From Candidatus Hermodarchaeota archaeon (GTDB lineage Archaea > Asgardarchaeota > Hermodarchaeia > Hermodarchaeales > Hermodarchaeaceae): 7,875 nucleotides of DNA. The translations under genes were made by a program, and so were the position numbers. Shown one piece after another: positions 1 to 6,355 of this stretch (position 1 is its first letter; every line of letters starts with the position of its first letter). The stretch is from positions 1 to 7,875 of the forward strand of contig JAEOSA010000089.1 of assembly GCA_016840595.1 (NCBI GenBank), in the 5' to 3' direction. A model generated the notes under the pieces. It was not told where the DNA came from, searched no databases, and saw only the letters and a program-made list of their open reading frames with translations.

Positions 1-1085
1 ACATTGATTTCACTACGGACTCCAAATTTTCCTTTAAGGTATATTCCTGGTTCTACTGAAACTAGGGTATTGGGGAGTAGAAGCCGTGTTTCGGGCATCT
101 CGTAGCTATCCAAGTTTGCTCCTTTTCCATGAGACAATGAGTCAATGCTATGTCCGGTTCGGTGCAGGATTGCGTCTTTGTATCCTGCCATAATCATTAC
201 TTCTCGGGCTTGTTCATCGGGAATTCTTGCTTCGATATGCGGTTTCACCGCAGCGGTAGCCCGTTGCTGGGCCTCTTTAACGACATCCCAGACTGTCACA
301 ATTTCTGAAGGAATCTTGGAACCTGTAAACGCCATCCAAGTAATATCAGCGTAGATTTCCCATTTTGCCCAAAGATCAATCATAACCAGTTGATTCTTTC
401 GTATCATTACATTGCCTGGTGTGTAATGGGGATTGGCAGCATTTGCTTGCACGGCAACCATCGGGGCTTCAACTGAGGTAAGTTTCTCCTCTGCTAAGCG
501 ATTTCGGATAAATACAGCGACATCCTCTTCAGTTGCAGCTCCGACTCTATCAGCAAGAAAGGAAAAAGCTTCTTCCATGATTTTGGTTAAGATGAGTGCA
601 GCTTTTTTGTGATTGGCTAGTTGTTCGGGTGAGAGAACAGAGTGCACGATTTGCATTAGATTTTCTCCCATCACCCATCGGACCTTGGGAGCAATTGCAC
701 ATAGGTGCATGAATCGTCCAGCTGGCAAAACATCTGTTTGTGGGTTTTCACCTAAATTTACTGCAATGCGTTCAAAGGATTTGGTATGATCTCGAATCGC
801 AAGTAAAAAGTCAGCTTGGGTTCGTGCATCGAATGTGCTGATAGTTGGATCAATATCTATTAGTTCAGGAGAATCGACAGGTGATTTGATGAGGATGATT
901 GGATTATCCTTCGCGATGAGTAGAGCATATTGACGTGAGCGGGGTGCAAGATGACCAAGGAGGGCTTCTCCGGTTGGATCGATTCCCCGAAAATCATAGA
1001 TTAGCCATGCATCAATGTTTGAATCTTGCATAAATTTTCGAATTGCCGTTAATTTGTCATTCATTCTAAGTAATGGAATTGTCAT
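1..1085 (-). CDS. M24-family metallopeptidase (Xaa-Pro aminopeptidase/dipeptidase type), C-terminus cut off by the window edge
   Basis: 361 complete codons are visible and the gene continues past the left edge. The N-terminal part (about residues 1-150) is the variable creatinase-type domain. The pita-bread catalytic domain (PF00557 type) follows from about residue 155. All five expected metal ligands can be read: D237 and D247 in DLWAKWEIYAD, H312 in HRTGHS, E345 in SVEPGIYL and E359 in VRSEI. H220 in NPHY is the usual substrate-side histidine. Family members are cytosolic, two-metal enzymes that cleave peptides next to proline. The ATG at 1085 is the first possible start, because an in-frame TAG lies two codons upstream. 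A second ATG (residue 8, at 1064) also fits, and neither has a clear Shine-Dalgarno site. The gene is divergent from the coiled-coil gene. Family assignment is firm. Aminopeptidase versus prolidase cannot be settled without the C-terminus and homologues. Confidence 0.93.
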   Translation of the reverse strand, partial: MTIPLLRMNDKLTAIRKFMQDSNIDAWLIYDFRGIDPTGEALLGHLAPRSRQYALLIAKDNPIILIKSPVDSPELIDIDPTISTFDARTQADFLLAIRDHTKSFERIAVNLGENPQTDVLPAGRFMHLCAIAPKVRWVMGENLMQIVHSVLSPEQLANHKKAALILTKIMEEAFSFLADRVGAATEEDVAVFIRNRLAEEKLTSVEAPMVAVQANAANPHYTPGNVMIRKNQLVMIDLWAKWEIYADITWMAFTGSKIPSEIVTVWDVVKEAQQRATAAVKPHIEARIPDEQAREVMIMAGYKDAILHRTGHSIDSLSHGKGANLDSYEMPETRLLLPNTLVSVEPGIYLKGKFGVRSEIN

Positions 1086-1120
1086 TGGACTAACACTAAT
1101 AGGCGTTCTTGTCTTCAAGC

Positions 1121-1134
1121 CCAAAAAGCTTTAG
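1121..1134. promoter_or_regulatory. Possible shared promoter element between divergent genes
   Basis: The 98-base spacer between the M24 start (1085) and the coiled-coil start (1184 or 1193) contains one AT-rich stretch, CCAAAAAGCTTTAG, centred on the palindrome AAAGCTTT (1125-1132). It lies about 35-50 bases upstream of the minus-strand ATG and about 60 upstream of the plus-strand ATG, so it could serve as a TATA-like element in either direction. The match to a TATA consensus is poor, so this is only a candidate. Confidence 0.25.
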
Positions 1135-1192
1135 GCAGAGTAGTACGGAGCTACACGAACTTCGATTACTAATCGTATGAAATGTGGGCGAT

Positions 1193-2101
1193 ATGGCTGA
1201 AAAATCCGCTCCCGACAAAGATGAGTTTGGAACCATCCTTGAACAGTTGCGGAAGGTTCAGGCAGCGATGCGTGTATGTGTACGTGCAATTCAAGATTCA
1301 CGCAATCAAGCCTGGGAATGGCGTGATCGACGAGATGAATTACGAGCTGAGGCCCCTCAAATTCATGATGAGATTTCAGAGCAGCGGGATGCTCGTGATG
1401 AACTGAATGCTGAGGTTCAACATCAAAAGGAGCTGCGAGATAACGAAACTGATCGTGCACGTGAATTGCAGGAGCAGTTGAACGAATTACGTGGGAAAAG
1501 AAGGGGCCCAGAAGAATATGTGTCATTGGAAGACATAGAACGTGAATTTCGTGAACTTGAATGGAAGCAGCAGACGACGTCTTTAACAGTGGATGAAGAA
1601 AAGGCAGTTATTGAAGAGATGGAAAGACTGTCGAAGACCATCGCGTCTACGCCAAAAGATACACCGAAACCCGCGGATTTAACCGAAGAAATGGAAAAGC
1701 TTTGGCAAGAAATTCAGGATGTCCGCAATAAGGCCCAAGAACATCATGAAAAGATGGTTGCGCTAGTTGAAGAGGCCCAACTGAAACATAAAAGTGTCAT
1801 TCAACTGTCACAGAATCTTGACCCAGCACGAACAGAGGCTGGAGAAGCACACCAGATGTATGTTCAATGCCTGCAGGAAGCCGACGAAATGCGAGAACGG
1901 CTTGATGAACTCCGTGAACAAGAGCTGACCCTCAAAGCCCAATTAGATAATATTCGGAAAAGTCGAAAGGAAACTCGTCGAGAGCGGGAGAAAGTGGCGA
2001 TGGAGAGATTAGCAGAGCAAGCGCGGACAAAACAACAGTCTGGTCAAAAGCTCACTTTCCAAGAGCTGCGGGCACTTATGGAGACGAATGGATTAGAGTA
2101 A
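1193..2101 (+). CDS. Archaeal coiled-coil protein, COG1340-like
   Basis: The product is 302 residues, highly charged, with no membrane segment or signal peptide. Long heptad-like helices cover about residues 10-105, 112-150, 163-205 and 213-282, broken by a Pro/Thr-rich linker (STPKDTPKPA, 152-161). The block ELEWKQQTTSLTVDEEK (121-137) and the C-terminal GQKLTFQELRALME (284-297) are hallmarks I associate with the archaeal COG1340 family of uncharacterised coiled-coil proteins, usually near 300 residues. The family's function is unknown. The stretch at 255-282 is very basic (RKSRKETRRERE), which would suit RNA, ribosome or acidic-partner binding; that is inference. The start is taken as ATG 1193. 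An in-frame GTG at 1184 would add only three residues, and neither has a good Shine-Dalgarno site. It is convergent with the GGPP synthase, 13 bases apart, so the two transcripts probably overlap at their ends. Confidence 0.85.
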   Translation: MAEKSAPDKDEFGTILEQLRKVQAAMRVCVRAIQDSRNQAWEWRDRRDELRAEAPQIHDEISEQRDARDELNAEVQHQKELRDNETDRARELQEQLNELRGKRRGPEEYVSLEDIEREFRELEWKQQTTSLTVDEEKAVIEEMERLSKTIASTPKDTPKPADLTEEMEKLWQEIQDVRNKAQEHHEKMVALVEEAQLKHKSVIQLSQNLDPARTEAGEAHQMYVQCLQEADEMRERLDELREQELTLKAQLDNIRKSRKETRREREKVAMERLAEQARTKQQSGQKLTFQELRALMETNGLE

Positions 2102-2114
2102 GATTCGAGATAAA

Positions 2115-3140
2115 CTAGAATGACCTTTGGTAAATGAAATCAACCAACGAGGTCAAGAGTTTGGTTGATTTCTGATTGGGGAAGATCTCAAGTGCCTTTT
2201 TTGCTTCGCCCACTAATTGTTTGGCTTGCTTTTGCACAATGCTACTAGCCTCAGTTTGTTTTAGGAGTTTGATTACTTTCATAACTTCAGATTCCGTTGG
2301 TTCTGGGGAACGAAGAACATTAAGGACAAAGGAGCGATCGGTGTCAGACAGTAACGGAATTGCATTGAGAATGATTGCGTTGCCAAGTTTATGTTCATAG
2401 ATATCTTTGCCTAATTTTTTTCCGAGTTTCGCTTCTTCGGCGAAAAGGTCTAAGATATCATCTGCCAATTGAAATGCAATTCCAGCCTTCCATCCAAAGT
2501 TCCTAGCAGCAGATTGTAATTCCTTTGAACCACCTGCACAAATAACTCCAACTTCGCATGCTGCTCGGATGAGAGCTGCAGTCTTGTACCCAATCATGGA
2601 CTCGTAATCTTCTAGGGTAACATCATGGTAGCGGTGTTTATCAGCATAATCTTGATCACCAGGAAGCTGTTCGAAGAGCACATCAAGGCGTTCTCCCTCA
2701 ACTAACTCTCGGATTGTATCAGCAACGATACGAGCAATAGGAAGAGGATTAGGAGACTGGAGGACACCTTCTTCGATAGCTTCACGATAGTGTGTCGAGG
2801 CTAGAATGGCAAACGAAAGACCAAATTTTCTCCAGGTTGTTGGTAGGTTACGACGAACATCGGCATCGTCGATGATATCATCCAAAATGAGTGAGTAATT
2901 GTGAGTCAATTCAATGGCAGCGGCACTAGAGAGGGCATCGTCGAGTGAACCGCCAGTTGCCTCGCAAAACAGAATAGATAAAGCAGGACGAATGCGCTTT
3001 CCCCCTGCTTGGACTTGGTGGAACACAACCTCATGGAAGTCTTTTACGGCTCCCACCGCAAGGAGCTCAAGCATTTTTTCATCGACCCGTGAGCCAATCG
3101 TCCCAAGAACCTGTAATATATCTGACAATAGTGTCACCAT
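2115..3140 (-). CDS. Polyprenyl (geranylgeranyl) diphosphate synthase
   Basis: This 341-residue trans-isoprenyl diphosphate synthase (PF00348 type) would condense IPP with allylic diphosphates to give the C20 precursor of archaeal membrane lipids. Landmarks in order are GGKRIRP (46-52) for IPP binding, the first aspartate-rich motif DDIIDD (87-92) followed by R96 and R97, EGERLDV (148-154), YKTA (185-188), the second aspartate motif FQLADDILD (223-231), and GKDIYEHK (244-251). Tyr at position -5 before the first Asp motif (Y82) is the bulky residue typical of archaeal type I GGPP synthases, supporting a C20 product; this is inference from motif rules. The loop after TWRKFG reads AILASTHYREA, where most relatives have an AI-x-x-GD pattern, so the usual Asp is missing. 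The ATG at 3140 sits about 20-30 bases below a TATA-like box and has no Shine-Dalgarno site, which suggests a leaderless mRNA. Confidence 0.93.
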   Translation of the reverse strand: MVTLLSDILQVLGTIGSRVDEKMLELLAVGAVKDFHEVVFHQVQAGGKRIRPALSILFCEATGGSLDDALSSAAAIELTHNYSLILDDIIDDADVRRNLPTTWRKFGLSFAILASTHYREAIEEGVLQSPNPLPIARIVADTIRELVEGERLDVLFEQLPGDQDYADKHRYHDVTLEDYESMIGYKTAALIRAACEVGVICAGGSKELQSAARNFGWKAGIAFQLADDILDLFAEEAKLGKKLGKDIYEHKLGNAIILNAIPLLSDTDRSFVLNVLRSPEPTESEVMKVIKLLKQTEASSIVQKQAKQLVGEAKKALEIFPNQKSTKLLTSLVDFIYQRSF

Positions 3141-3160
3141 CCAGTCTTGGAGAAGCCACT

Positions 3161-3180
3161 ATTATAAAGAGATATTTACG
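3161..3180 (-). promoter_or_regulatory. TATA-like promoter of the GGPP synthase gene
   Basis: Read on the minus strand, CGTAAATATCTCTTTATAAT lies 21-40 bases upstream of the ATG at 3140. It holds two TATA-like cores, TAAATATC and CTTTATAAT. Archaeal TATA boxes sit about 25 bases before the transcription start, so transcription would begin at or just before the ATG. This matches the absence of a ribosome-binding site. Confidence 0.5.
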
Positions 3181-3218
3181 CGTTTCCTACATTAAAATGA
3201 GAACTGGAACCAGCGATT

Positions 3219-4124
3219 TTAATCCGAGGGAGAGGCTAAATTGCGTCGTTTGGCTTGAATGCAGAGGAAAGAAGTTATTATTCTTGCTGCACAAATCGCA
3301 GTAATTCCTTGGTCATATTGTGGAGCGACTTCGTTTAAATCAAAAATTGTCGCACGAGGAGTAATTACACGAAGAATTGAAAGAAGTTCCGAAGTAGTGA
3401 TTCCAGCGGCTTCCGGGTTGCCTACTCCAGGAGCGTAAGCAGGATCAAGCACGTCCATGTCCACCGAAATGTATACTGGCGGACCGGGAGGGATGGCATC
3501 ATTAATCCGACGTGCAATTGCCGATGCACCTTCGTTTTTGATATCTTCGCTTGTATAGTAGACGATGTTGTGTTTTTCAGCGTAATCGTATTCGTCCTTT
3601 GCCACAGCTCGGACGCCAATTTGAATGAGATGGTCTGGTCCAAGTTGCTCTACAATGCGTCGTTGGACACAGGCATGAGAGAATTCGAGGTCATTGTAGC
3701 GGTCACGAAGATCCATGTGAGCGTCAAACTGGACTAATACAATATCACGTGGAAGGGCTCGGACAGCTGCTAGTGTTAGGGTGTGTTCACCACCCAACAG
3801 TATTGGCACTTTTTCTTGTTGATTTATTTGCGTAACAACGGATTCTACTGCCTTCAACATGCTTGAAACTGATTCAACGTCGAAGTTAATATCCCCAATG
3901 TCAGCAATGGGAAGTTTAGCAGCATCTATGTCTAAGTTTTCTTGAAGACAATAGCTTTCAATATGTTGAGAGGCTGTCCGAATAGCAGCTGGGCCTTTCT
4001 TTGATCCCTGACGATAGGTACTTGTTTTATCAAACGGCACGCCAGTGACAACGAATGTAGCGGGTGTTGGGTCAATGGGAGCTCCAAAAAACGTATTAAC
4101 TACTGACTTGACACCTGGAAACAT
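3219..4124 (-). CDS. speB: Agmatinase / arginase-family ureohydrolase
   Basis: This is a complete 301-residue ureohydrolase (PF00491 type), a normal length for agmatinase. It would hydrolyse agmatine to putrescine plus urea in the cytosol. All six binuclear Mn ligands are visible: H114 in GGEHT, D134, H136 and D138 in FDAHMDLRD, and D222 and D224 in SVDMDVLDP. H150 in SHAC is the expected catalytic-loop histidine. The segment FDLNEVAPQYD (261-271) carries the conserved acidic residue E265 near the active site. Archaea commonly make putrescine by arginine decarboxylation followed by agmatinase, so agmatine is the likeliest substrate. Arginase, guanidinobutyrase or formiminoglutamase activity cannot be excluded from motifs alone. 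ATG 4124 is the only sensible start: the frame stays open some way upstream, but without ATG, GTG or TTG. The spacing to its neighbours is about 80 bases on each side. Confidence 0.92.
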   Translation of the reverse strand: MFPGVKSVVNTFFGAPIDPTPATFVVTGVPFDKTSTYRQGSKKGPAAIRTASQHIESYCLQENLDIDAAKLPIADIGDINFDVESVSSMLKAVESVVTQINQQEKVPILLGGEHTLTLAAVRALPRDIVLVQFDAHMDLRDRYNDLEFSHACVQRRIVEQLGPDHLIQIGVRAVAKDEYDYAEKHNIVYYTSEDIKNEGASAIARRINDAIPPGPPVYISVDMDVLDPAYAPGVGNPEAAGITTSELLSILRVITPRATIFDLNEVAPQYDQGITAICAARIITSFLCIQAKRRNLASPSD

Positions 4125-4138
4125 AGAATTCGCGGTCA

Positions 4139-4182
4139 GGATTAATCCCTCTAAAGAAATGACCGTTACGCTGCTATATTGG
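4139..4182 (-). promoter_or_regulatory. Candidate promoter and dyad upstream of the ureohydrolase gene
   Basis: On the minus strand a TATA-like CAATATAG (4174-4181) lies about 50 bases before the ATG at 4124. Between it and the start is a perfect 10-base palindrome, GGATTAATCC (4139-4148), placed where a repressor or a start-proximal protein could bind. Both elements lie in the 80-base gap after the DUF885 stop, so the ureohydrolase gene may have its own promoter. Short motifs like these can occur by chance. Confidence 0.35.
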
Positions 4183-4204
4183 TGTTGCTTTTCTAATGTT
4201 GAAG

Positions 4205-5428
4205 TTAAATTAGCTGGTTGGGGAGTTTTAGGTCAAGATTTTTGATTCGTGTTTTTAGAGTTGAAGGAGTATGGAGTTCATAGTATAGAGCGTTAATGAA
4301 CTCATCAAGGAGATGGGCTTCCTGTGCTGCTTTGAAGAATCCTCGCACAAGCCAAGCTCCGACGAAGTAAGTGAAGCCATAGGGTCCCCAAATGGGGTCG
4401 ATCATAAAGGGAAGTTGGGCTTTTGCGTAAGCTTCTTCATAAGCACCCAATTCTTTGATGTATTCGAGAACTTCTGATTCGTTTTTTTGTTGCTGTTGAA
4501 GCATAACTAATGCGTTAACCCCAACTGCCCGGCGTAATTGTGTGATATACGAAGTTATTGTTTCGGCTTCTGTTAAAGGTCGGTCGGAACTTAGGATATC
4601 AGGACCAGTTTCTGCTAGTCCTTCAGCGATGGTGCAATCAGGAGTATTGATGAGTGGCATTGTGGCTTCGAGATTTTGTGTGTCTTGCTGATAACCTAGT
4701 TCGCGTTGAACCAATTGTGTTTGATGTCCAGGATATGCCTCGTGGGTTACCCATTGCCAGATTCCATATTTACTCCGAGGGAGTTGGGTGTTGATTTCTA
4801 TTACGGCTTTAAAATCGCCTTGATAATAGTTGTAAGCGCTCCAAGGGGCATCAGGTACAGCCCGAAATTCAACACTTTCAGTTTCAGGTAATTCGAAGAG
4901 AACACGTTGAGTTGACCGGCGTGCATCCATTGCGATTTCTTGTGCAATAGGAATGATCTTGGATCCAGTAGTCATTGCACGTTTTCGCCAACGGCTCGCC
5001 ATTGACGTTAAATCTCCTTTCAGGACCTTCTTACTGAGCGCGCGCTTTGCTCGTTCAGCTAGTTCTTCGATGCGTTCACTTGAAACTGTTACAACATCAA
5101 CGTCAAGTCCTGTTCGTACTCGTTCATCAAAAGTCACGCTATCATCAAGGGCATATCGTACAAGTAGAACCATTGCATCCAATTGCTTAGTGAGAAAGGT
5201 CCCACGTGGTTCTTCGTGTATTTCCCTTTTTATTCTGGTGCGAAAAGTGTGAAGAGATTTGAGAAGTTCGTCTGGATCAGGGGTTTTGTATTCACGTTTA
5301 AACTCAGGTGGTCCAAAATAACTGTCAATTACAACGAAATCTTTTCCTTTGGCTTCCTTGACAAATTGATCCACCATGAAACCAAGTTGAACGTATTCTT
5401 CACCCACGGTTCCTTGATTTGATAGCAT
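4205..5428 (-). CDS. DUF885-family metallopeptidase-like protein (HExxxGH)
   Basis: The product is 407 residues. The motif WVTHEAYPGHQTQL contains HExxxGH (H229, E230, H235), and IAEGLAETG (267-275) supplies a downstream glutamate (E269), likely the third metal ligand. Together these are the signature of DUF885 (PF05960), related to zinc carboxypeptidase-like gluzincins. The preceding stretch APWSAYNYYQGDF (194-206) also fits the family. A metal-dependent peptidase role is inferred; the substrate is unknown. Bacterial members are often 550-600 residues with a signal peptide. This one is shorter and shows no signal peptide or membrane helix, so it should act in the cytosol. The ATG at 5428 follows the TAA of the upstream GTPase gene after 4 bases. 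A GGAG 10 bases before the ATG lies inside the end of the GTPase gene, pointing to co-transcription and coupled translation. Confidence 0.88.
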   Translation of the reverse strand: MLSNQGTVGEEYVQLGFMVDQFVKEAKGKDFVVIDSYFGPPEFKREYKTPDPDELLKSLHTFRTRIKREIHEEPRGTFLTKQLDAMVLLVRYALDDSVTFDERVRTGLDVDVVTVSSERIEELAERAKRALSKKVLKGDLTSMASRWRKRAMTTGSKIIPIAQEIAMDARRSTQRVLFELPETESVEFRAVPDAPWSAYNYYQGDFKAVIEINTQLPRSKYGIWQWVTHEAYPGHQTQLVQRELGYQQDTQNLEATMPLINTPDCTIAEGLAETGPDILSSDRPLTEAETITSYITQLRRAVGVNALVMLQQQQKNESEVLEYIKELGAYEEAYAKAQLPFMIDPIWGPYGFTYFVGAWLVRGFFKAAQEAHLLDEFINALYYELHTPSTLKTRIKNLDLKLPNQLI

Positions 5429-5432
5429 TCAC

Positions 5433-6020
5433 TTACGTCTCCGGGAAGAGTTTGTCCATTAATCGAGTTGCAAGGTCTAAAAAGGCGTCGTGAACGTTCT
5501 TCCCATCAAAGGCACTTGTTTCATAATAATTCCCTTTGATTCGGGTCGTCGCTTGTTTGGCAGCGTATTCAGACACTTCTCGTTCATGGTCTAAATCGGT
5601 CTTATTCGCTAGCACAAGTCTCTCATATTCTGAACCTAATACTTCCTCTACTTCATCGATCCACCGGGATTCGATTGCCGATGCTGATGAAGCACGAGTC
5701 ACATCAAAAACAAAGATGGCGGCATTGGCTCCTGTGTAATATCGTTGTCGCATGGTTCGAAATCGCTCCTGTCCCCCAGTGTCGAACATCTGCAACTTTA
5801 GTTTTCGTCCTTTAACATCCACAATTTTGGTTACAATATTTACACCAATGCTTGGCTTGTAATCATGATCGAATTTATTCTCCGCAAACCGACGAATCAG
5901 GCTAGTTTTTCCTACGCCCCAATCACCACAAAACACGACTTTGACCACATATTGTGCTTCCTGAGATTCACGCGTTTCGGAGTTTTCAACATCATTAGGA
6001 AAAGGGGGTATGGTCCTCAC
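5433..6020 (-). CDS. Rab/Ras-like small GTPase
   Basis: This 195-residue protein has every Ras-superfamily nucleotide motif: G1 GDWGVGKTS (32-40), G2 around S57 in PSIGV, G3 DTGGQERF (80-87), G4 NKTD (139-142) and G5 ETSA (167-170). RYYTGANAAIFVFDVT (93-108) is very Rab-like. Such GTPases are abundant in Asgard archaea and act as molecular switches; the partner here is unknown. Departures from eukaryotic Rabs are Ser instead of Thr in switch I, Gly82 where Ras/Rab have Ala (DTAGQE), and no C-terminal cysteine (it ends KLFPET), so prenylation is not expected. About 24 residues rich in Pro, Glu and Ser precede the fold. The GTG at 6020 is the first start after an in-frame TAA. A GTG at 5948 (residue 25) would remove the extension. 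The gene is probably co-transcribed with the DUF885 gene. Confidence 0.94.
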   Translation of the reverse strand: MRTIPPFPNDVENSETRESQEAQYVVKVVFCGDWGVGKTSLIRRFAENKFDHDYKPSIGVNIVTKIVDVKGRKLKLQMFDTGGQERFRTMRQRYYTGANAAIFVFDVTRASSASAIESRWIDEVEEVLGSEYERLVLANKTDLDHEREVSEYAAKQATTRIKGNYYETSAFDGKNVHDAFLDLATRLMDKLFPET

Positions 6021-6048
6021 CTCTTCTAACCATTCAGCACCAGCTTAG

Positions 6049-6079
6049 GTAAGAGTCTTACGTTTAACAAGTTCAAACG
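6049..6079. promoter_or_regulatory. Two adjacent dyads upstream of the GTPase gene
   Basis: A perfect 13-base palindrome, GTAAGA-G-TCTTAC (6049-6061), directly abuts an imperfect 19-base one, CGTTTAACAAGTTCAAACG (6061-6079, with CGTTT/AAACG outer arms). They lie 29-59 bases upstream of the GTG at 6020, where promoter and operator sites are expected on the minus strand. No convincing TATA box is seen in the same stretch. They could be transcription-factor sites or RNA hairpins in a 5' leader. Confidence 0.4.
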
Positions 6080-6120
6080 ATTGCTCCACTTTTAGTCATC
6101 ACAGGAATGAAAATTGAGAA

Positions 6121-6230
6121 TTGAAGAAGGAAGCGAAGGTGCCATTGAAAAGGTGAAGGGAGGGGGAGCGAGGGGAGGGCGAGGAACGATGCGGACACAA
6201 CATTACATCATATCCCTTCGCTTCCTTCAA
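6121..6230. repeat. Long inverted repeat enclosing a G-rich loop
   Basis: The arm GAAGGAAGCGAAGG (6126-6139) is the exact reverse complement of CCTTCGCTTCCTTC (6215-6228). With a 3-base bulge (AAG) in the left arm, the pairing reaches 16 bp, TTGAAG...GAAGCGAAGG against CCTTCGCTTCCTTCAA (6215-6230). The enclosed 75 bases are markedly more G-rich on the plus strand than the surrounding DNA. No open reading frame of note covers it. It could be a structured non-coding RNA, a regulatory element, or a tiny MITE-like element: GAGA occurs just outside both ends (6116-6119 and 6231-6234), one base off exact flanking on the left. Confidence 0.6.
6158..6179 (+). other. G-quadruplex motif
   Basis: Four G-runs of 3, 5, 4 and 3 bases are separated by loops of 1, 5 and 1 bases, which meets the canonical G3+N1-7 rule on the plus strand. 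It lies in the loop of the long inverted repeat. On the minus strand it is a C-rich tract within the likely leader of the GTPase gene. Confidence 0.55.
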
Positions 6231-6270
6231 GAGAGGGTTTTCTACTAATTATTTAAACTACTCAACTGTA

Positions 6271-6297
6271 GAGCAAAAACTAGCTCGTTTTTCTTTT
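6271..6297 (+). terminator. Possible plus-strand terminator
   Basis: A short dyad, GAGC (6271-6274) and GCTC (6283-6286), is followed at once by GTTTTTCTTTT (6287-6297). T-rich runs are the core of archaeal intrinsic terminators. No annotated plus-strand gene ends here. If real, it would terminate an unannotated plus-strand transcript that includes the inverted repeat, or antisense transcription. Confidence 0.25.
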
Positions 6298-6315
6298 CAG
6301 GAGTAGCAATTTTTT

Positions 6316-6346
6316 AGTTCACAGAATTTGGTTTGCTAAGTGAACT
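6316..6346. repeat. Hairpin just downstream of the RAM-domain gene
   Basis: AGTTCAC (6316-6322) and GTGAACT (6340-6346) form a perfect 7-bp inverted repeat with a 17-base loop, beginning 10 bases after the stop of the RAM-domain gene on the minus strand. It is followed on the minus strand by A-rich rather than T-rich sequence, so it is not a classic terminator. It may stabilise the 3' end of the mRNA. Confidence 0.35.
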
Positions 6347-6355
6347 GATGAAAAG

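Noticed and set aside
145..354. 69-codon plus-strand frame inside the M24 gene
   Set aside because: It is antisense to the region holding the M24 metal ligands and has no family features.
1131..1526. 131-codon minus-strand open frame overlapping the coiled-coil gene
   Set aside because: It is antisense to a gene with strong coiled-coil and family signals. Its product is His-rich and low in recognisable motifs, as expected of a shadow frame.
3190..3218. Terminator hairpin after the ureohydrolase gene (CTGG-TT-CCAG)
   Set aside because: The stem is only four bases with a two-base loop and a weak T-run, which is too little to call.
6040..6350. tRNA, SRP RNA, RNase P RNA or box C/D RNA in the gene-free stretch
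   Set aside because: No cloverleaf, T-loop, SRP or RNase P core sequence was seen. An ATGATGT resembling a C box on the minus strand has no matching D box.
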